From Arenibacter sp. 6A1 (GTDB lineage: Bacteria > Bacteroidota > Bacteroidia > Flavobacteriales > Flavobacteriaceae), in assembly GCF_012272855.1 (NCBI RefSeq), contig NZ_JAAXCQ010000015.1, forward strand, positions 47,385-111,384: DNA of 64,000 nucleotides, given 5' to 3'. This document shows, piece after piece, positions 60,812-64,000 of the stretch. Both the position numbers and the translations under genes were made by a program. Position 1 is the first letter of the stretch. Each line of letters opens with the position of its first letter. Below the pieces are notes generated by a model. It did not search any database. It saw only the letters and a program-made list of their open reading frames with translations, and was not told the DNA's origin.

Positions 60812-61735
60812 ATGGGTAATTGTACGATTTCCGTAAAGGCACTTCATGGACATCTCATGGTTAAAATCACTGAAGATTTTATCGAGGACTGCATCCTATC
60901 CCACCCGGAGCACCCGAGCTTATTATGTATTTCTGATACTCTAGAAAAATATGGTATTGAGAGCCTTGCAGTAAAAGTGAATATAGAAAAGCTATATAAA
61001 CTGCCACTGCCATGAATAGTTGTCCAGGCCGTATTAGTGCTTGAAATGTTAACGGCATTTTATGGATGGTTTTATGAAATACCCATTATATGGGGAACAT
61101 TGCCAATTCTTTTATCCTTGTCGCTACTTCCAGTACTGATATGGAAATTGACAAAACCACTAATAGAAGCAAAAAAGGAAGCGAACCTATATAGAAGGCA
61201 TCTTAAAAAAATCAAGTATAACCCTACTGTGTTAGAAGGGCTATTGACCAAGACCCGAAAAATAACTTCAAAGACCGAGGGTTTAGGTATATCCTTTAAA
61301 ACTAAGAACGCTAAATATAATGTTCTCAAAATTTGTAACCCTTATTGTGATCCCTGTGCAAAAGCGCATCCTATTTTGGAGGAACTCTTGAACAAAGGCA
61401 AGATTAATTTACAGATACTATTCACTGCAAGAGCAGATAACAAAGATCTTATGGCAAGACCAGTACGTCATTTTTTAGCCATAGATGAGATGGGAGATAA
61501 AAAAAGAACGCAATTGATATTGGATGAATGGTACCGGGTCGAAAATAAGAATTATAAAGTTTTTGCCCATAAGTACCCCAAGAATGGCGAACTGGAGCAA
61601 CAAAATAAAAAAATAGCAGCCATGCGACAATGGTGCGATGATGAAAATATTACCCATACACCCACGATATTCATAAACGGGTATGAACTTCCAAGGTAAT
61701 ACAGTGTGGAAGATTTGAATGAAGTACTAATTTGA
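60812..61735 (+). pseudogene. Decayed C39-like / VKOR / thioredoxin fusion gene
   Basis: One frame, cut by TGA 61013-61015 and TAA 61697-61699, ending at TGA 61735. Part 1 (67 aa) is the peptidase-C39-like N-terminus seen in Bacteroidota VKOR fusions: LMVKITEDFIEDCILSHPEH, PSLLCISDTLEKYGIESLAV, LYKLPLP. After the TGA come IVVQ, one transmembrane helix (IWGTLPILLSLSLLPVLIW), the K-P-L-I linker and a thioredoxin domain with KICNPYCDPCAKAHPILEEL (C-D-P-C) and THTPTIFINGYELP. The VKOR core (four helices and its Cys pairs) is missing. After the TAA the frame goes on YSVEDLNEVLI, as in intact relatives. The second piece (61037-61699) could still be translated. Confidence 0.75.
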
Positions 61736-61794
61736 GAATAAAAATGGGTAGATAAGAGAAATTAGTGATGAACTAAAATACTTTAACGAAGCAC

Positions 61795-61815
61795 GGACAC
61801 AAACCTTGGGTGTCC
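61795..61815. promoter_or_regulatory. Small hairpin in the leader of the peptide genes
   Basis: GGACAC (61795-61800), nine-base loop, GTGTCC (61810-61815), 42 bases before the first peptide ATG. May be part of the 5' UTR; no poly-T follows. Confidence 0.4.
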
Positions 61816-61857
61816 TTAATCGTCCATGGAAAATATACATCTTAAAACTATGAAATT

Positions 61858-62076
61858 ATGAAAAAACTGAATTTAAAGAAATTGAATTTAAAAACAAACG
61901 ACCTGCTCCTTAGGGAGCAATTAAAGACCATTGTAGGTGGGTACGGAAATGGTAGTTGTCATCCTGAATGTTCCTCCAATGCAGATTGCGGTTATCCACA
62001 AACCGATGAAATTTGTGTTAACATAAAATTTCCTGACGGTTGTATAACTAAAAGATGCGTTCTTAGTTTTTCTTAA
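61858..62076 (+). CDS. Double-glycine-leader, cysteine-rich secreted peptide 1
   Basis: 72 aa. Residues 1-28 are a leader of the GG-Bacteroidales natural-product-precursor type (MKKLNLKKLNLKTNDLLLRE, QLKTIVGG): lysine/leucine repeats, then L-K-x-I-x-G-G. The predicted 44-aa core has six Cys spaced C-x3-C-x5-C-x8-C-x8-C-x4-C (CHPEC, SSNADC, DEIC, DGC, KRC), which looks like a three-disulfide miniprotein. Leader cleavage after GG by a C39 peptidase/ABC exporter is known for this precursor class; no such exporter is in the window. A paralog follows 30 bp downstream. Role (bacteriocin, signal or other) unknown. Confidence 0.8.
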   Translation: MKKLNLKKLNLKTNDLLLREQLKTIVGGYGNGSCHPECSSNADCGYPQTDEICVNIKFPDGCITKRCVLSFS

Positions 62077-62106
62077 AATACATTGAAACTTGAAAAATAT
62101 AATATT

Positions 62107-62328
62107 ATGAAAAAATTAGATTTAAAAATACTTAAATTGGATAAGAATAATGTCCTTCAAAGAGGAAGTTTAAAGGCGATTATGGGCGGTGGTTATGTTG
62201 GGAATTGTGCCGATTCGTGCTCAAGTGATTCAGATTGCTTAACCAATCAAGAATGTATGTGCCTTGATGTGGCTGCATGCAGGGATATAAATTCACCTGT
62301 TGCTAGATGCGTGACTAAGAACATATAA
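62107..62328 (+). CDS. Double-glycine-leader, cysteine-rich secreted peptide 2
   Basis: 73 aa from ATG 62107; a TTG at 62083 is less likely since MKKLDLKILKLDKNN aligns with the start of peptide 1. Leader ends SLKAIMGG (residue 28). The core has seven Cys: C-x3-C-x5-C-x5-C-x-C-x5-C-x9-C (CADSC, SSDSDC, LTNQECMC, LDVAAC, VARC). The block C-x3-C-S-S-x-x-D-C is shared with peptide 1 and resembles knottin-like scaffolds. An odd number of Cys leaves one free or allows an intermolecular bond. Same operon as peptide 1. Confidence 0.8.
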   Translation: MKKLDLKILKLDKNNVLQRGSLKAIMGGGYVGNCADSCSSDSDCLTNQECMCLDVAACRDINSPVARCVTKNI

Positions 62329-62409
62329 TAAATAAATGTCCAAGGTAAGGAAATTCAATAAATTCCAACTTGCTCTGGACATTTTTAATGAAATCACATT
62401 CTAATTATT

Positions 62410-63840
62410 ATGAGTTTAAAAAATCAAATTGTTATAATTATACTCGTTTTTGGGCTATTTTTAGGCTGTAAAAACAAACCTCAAAATGATTATAGTTTTA
62501 ACAAGGAAGGGGATATAGAAATCAATCTTAATTCTACTTTAGATGAAGAGATTCAATTTGAAAGCTTAAATTATAGTGACTTCCCGGTATATTCGTTATC
62601 GACAAGGTATCCTAAACTATACAACAATACCAAAGCTAATATTCCAGGAATTCCTAAATTGGATAGTTTTCAAGTAGTTTCCCGCACATTGCAATGGGGT
62701 GGACATTCTTTCGAACTTTATAAAAGCGGTTACCTATCCCTAGGAGAATTTCTTGAAAGAAGCGAGTACCTGTTAGCTGATACATTGGCCTTGGAAAAGC
62801 CAAGTGTATATTATGGAATCAATGCAATTTCAGGTTTTATTGGTGATAAACAAGTGGTGCTAATAGATGCCAACAGCAATGGTGACTTTAGCGATGATGT
62901 ACCTATCGAGTTTAATAAGGATTTCAGATATTCCCATGAGGGCTTTCCAGATCTTATCGATGTACCAATAGTGAATTTCAACTATCGTATTTACCTGAAT
63001 AATAAACATTTCGATATTGATAGAAAAATACAATTATACCCACATGTAAACCATCCCCATGCTTACTTGGTTCAAAATGGAACGTTGGACAACTTAACAA
63101 ACGAATATACTTTAATGCTCCATTTAAAGGATTATAGAAAAGGGAGGTTTAGTATTAACAATGTAACCTATACGGTTGGGCTCCAAGGCATCTACAACAA
63201 TGATTTGAGTATTGTGATAAAACCAGACACAATAGTTTATGAAAAAGATGATTTAGAGTTTCAACGCAACTTCACTTTCAGGGCAACAGACACTATAGAA
63301 TTCCCTGATGGTTTATACAAATTAGACGGTGTTTCAACGGGCTTAAACACCTTGTATCTTAAAAAATTACCAGACGTGCCTGACTCATTTTTTGGACATA
63401 GGATCGGGACTACGGTAGCCGACTATGAAATTAAATTATTAGACCAGAAAAATGTGAAGTTATATAATATACTTGGGAAAGATAAAAAGTTCACGTTATT
63501 GGATTTCTGGGGTACTTGGTGTGCTCCATGCAAAGAATTGACCCCAGAGCTTAAGCGCATTCATAATAAATATTCGGAAAACCTAAATTTTCTAAGTATT
63601 GCTTTGGATACGGACGTTAATGAAGTTAAGGAGTATGTAAAAAAGAATAAAATGGATTGGCATCATGCTTTTGTGGACCGAAGTAATAGGAATGGCAGTA
63701 TAGTAATGGGAATGCGCATTCAAAGCTACCCTACATTAGTTTTATTAGATGAGAACAATAAAGTCATATTTCGGGGTGGGTCATCTTCATTAAATGAGAT
63801 AGACGAAATATTAAGTTCCAATCAAGTGCTTGCCAAATAG
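62410..63840 (+). CDS. Lipoprotein with C-terminal TlpA-like thioredoxin domain
   Basis: 476 aa. SPII signal with lipobox FLGC (Cys about residue 20). Residues about 30-330 form a beta-rich region without a family I recognise. From about residue 340 a TlpA/ResA-type thioredoxin domain: IGTTVADYEIKLLDQKNVKL, LLDFWGTWCAPCKELTPELK (W-C-A-P-C), then LNFLSIALDTDVNEVKEYVK and YPTLVLLDENNKVIFRGG with cis-Pro. Acts outside the inner membrane, likely reducing or shuffling disulfides. Located 81 bp after the cysteine-rich peptides, so a role in their disulfides is a reasonable inference. Confidence 0.87.
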   Translation: MSLKNQIVIIILVFGLFLGCKNKPQNDYSFNKEGDIEINLNSTLDEEIQFESLNYSDFPVYSLSTRYPKLYNNTKANIPGIPKLDSFQVVSRTLQWGGHSFELYKSGYLSLGEFLERSEYLLADTLALEKPSVYYGINAISGFIGDKQVVLIDANSNGDFSDDVPIEFNKDFRYSHEGFPDLIDVPIVNFNYRIYLNNKHFDIDRKIQLYPHVNHPHAYLVQNGTLDNLTNEYTLMLHLKDYRKGRFSINNVTYTVGLQGIYNNDLSIVIKPDTIVYEKDDLEFQRNFTFRATDTIEFPDGLYKLDGVSTGLNTLYLKKLPDVPDSFFGHRIGTTVADYEIKLLDQKNVKLYNILGKDKKFTLLDFWGTWCAPCKELTPELKRIHNKYSENLNFLSIALDTDVNEVKEYVKKNKMDWHHAFVDRSNRNGSIVMGMRIQSYPTLVLLDENNKVIFRGGSSSLNEIDEILSSNQVLAK

Positions 63841-64000
63841 ATTATAACTGAAATAGTATCGGAAACTATTTTCTGTTTTATATAATTTAAAAATAATTTA
63901 GCCATCCCCTGAAAAAAGAGTTGAATAACTGTTGAAGTATTGATTTTGCTAGTGTTTTGAGGTGATTTAAAATAGGAAAACTGTTTAAAAAGCTGTAATT

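Overview
The window looks like chromosome of a marine Flavobacteriaceae-type member of the Bacteroidota. Support comes from AT-rich intergenic DNA, promoters of the Bacteroidota type (TTG/TTTG, about 19 nt, TAnnTTTG) ahead of asnA, lpdA and tRNA-Ser, several TTG/GTG starts with poor Shine-Dalgarno sequences, many SPII lipoproteins, and a RibBA whose cyclohydrolase half has lost its zinc ligands. I cannot name a genus from sequence alone.

Layout. 1-8.8 kb: end of a membrane protein, a large lipoprotein, an ArsC/Spx-like protein without its cysteine, YceI, a YghZ-type aldo/keto reductase, GAPDH and a flavin reductase. 9-11.1 kb: asnA, a 104-bp tandem repeat, tRNA-Ser(TGA). 11.5-14 kb: methyltransferase-archease-rtcB operon (RNA ligation). 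14.6-16.5 kb: nitroreductase and a KdnA-like sugar aminotransferase. 16.5-22.3 kb: an ftsK-lolA-lptF/G-ribBA operon. 22.5-24.8 kb: peroxide and thiol cluster (dgkA, tpx, a small protein, thioredoxin, AhpC-type peroxiredoxin). 25-33.6 kb: NhaC, a Cys/Met-metabolism PLP enzyme divergent from an lrp gene broken by a stop codon, lpdA, a CDGSH protein, an acyltransferase, an FMN reductase, pabB. 33.8-43.4 kb: tilS-dsbD, CocE/NonD hydrolase, penicillin acylase, YifB/ComM. 43.5-46.6 kb is accessory or decayed: a HEPN-like gene bounded by a relic of the yifB 3' end, hsp20, a metallophosphoesterase missing its N-terminal half. 46.6-55.3 kb: a second flavin reductase, MFS transporter, Dcp peptidase, orphan ParD with a long palindromic operator, a duplicated zinc-finger-like miniprotein, a second NhaC, a DEAD-box helicase.

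55.6 kb to the end is mobile and accessory. A Tn3-family transposon starts with a 38-bp GGGG...TAAG terminal repeat at 55634-55671, followed by tnpA (1003 aa), a resolution-site dyad and tnpR. The opposite terminal repeat is not in the window. Beyond tnpR lie a relic of a second Tn3 transposase and then a small cluster that is the most interesting part of the window: two double-glycine-leader, cysteine-rich secreted peptides, a TlpA-like thioredoxin lipoprotein, and just upstream a decayed C39-VKOR-thioredoxin fusion gene (two in-frame stops and most of the VKOR core missing). I read this as a disulfide-rich peptide export/oxidation system, partly broken here and possibly Tn3 cargo.

Four 80-bp GC-rich repeats occur as two inverted pairs, one bracketing yceI and one bracketing the 12.5-kb tilS-to-hsp20 segment.
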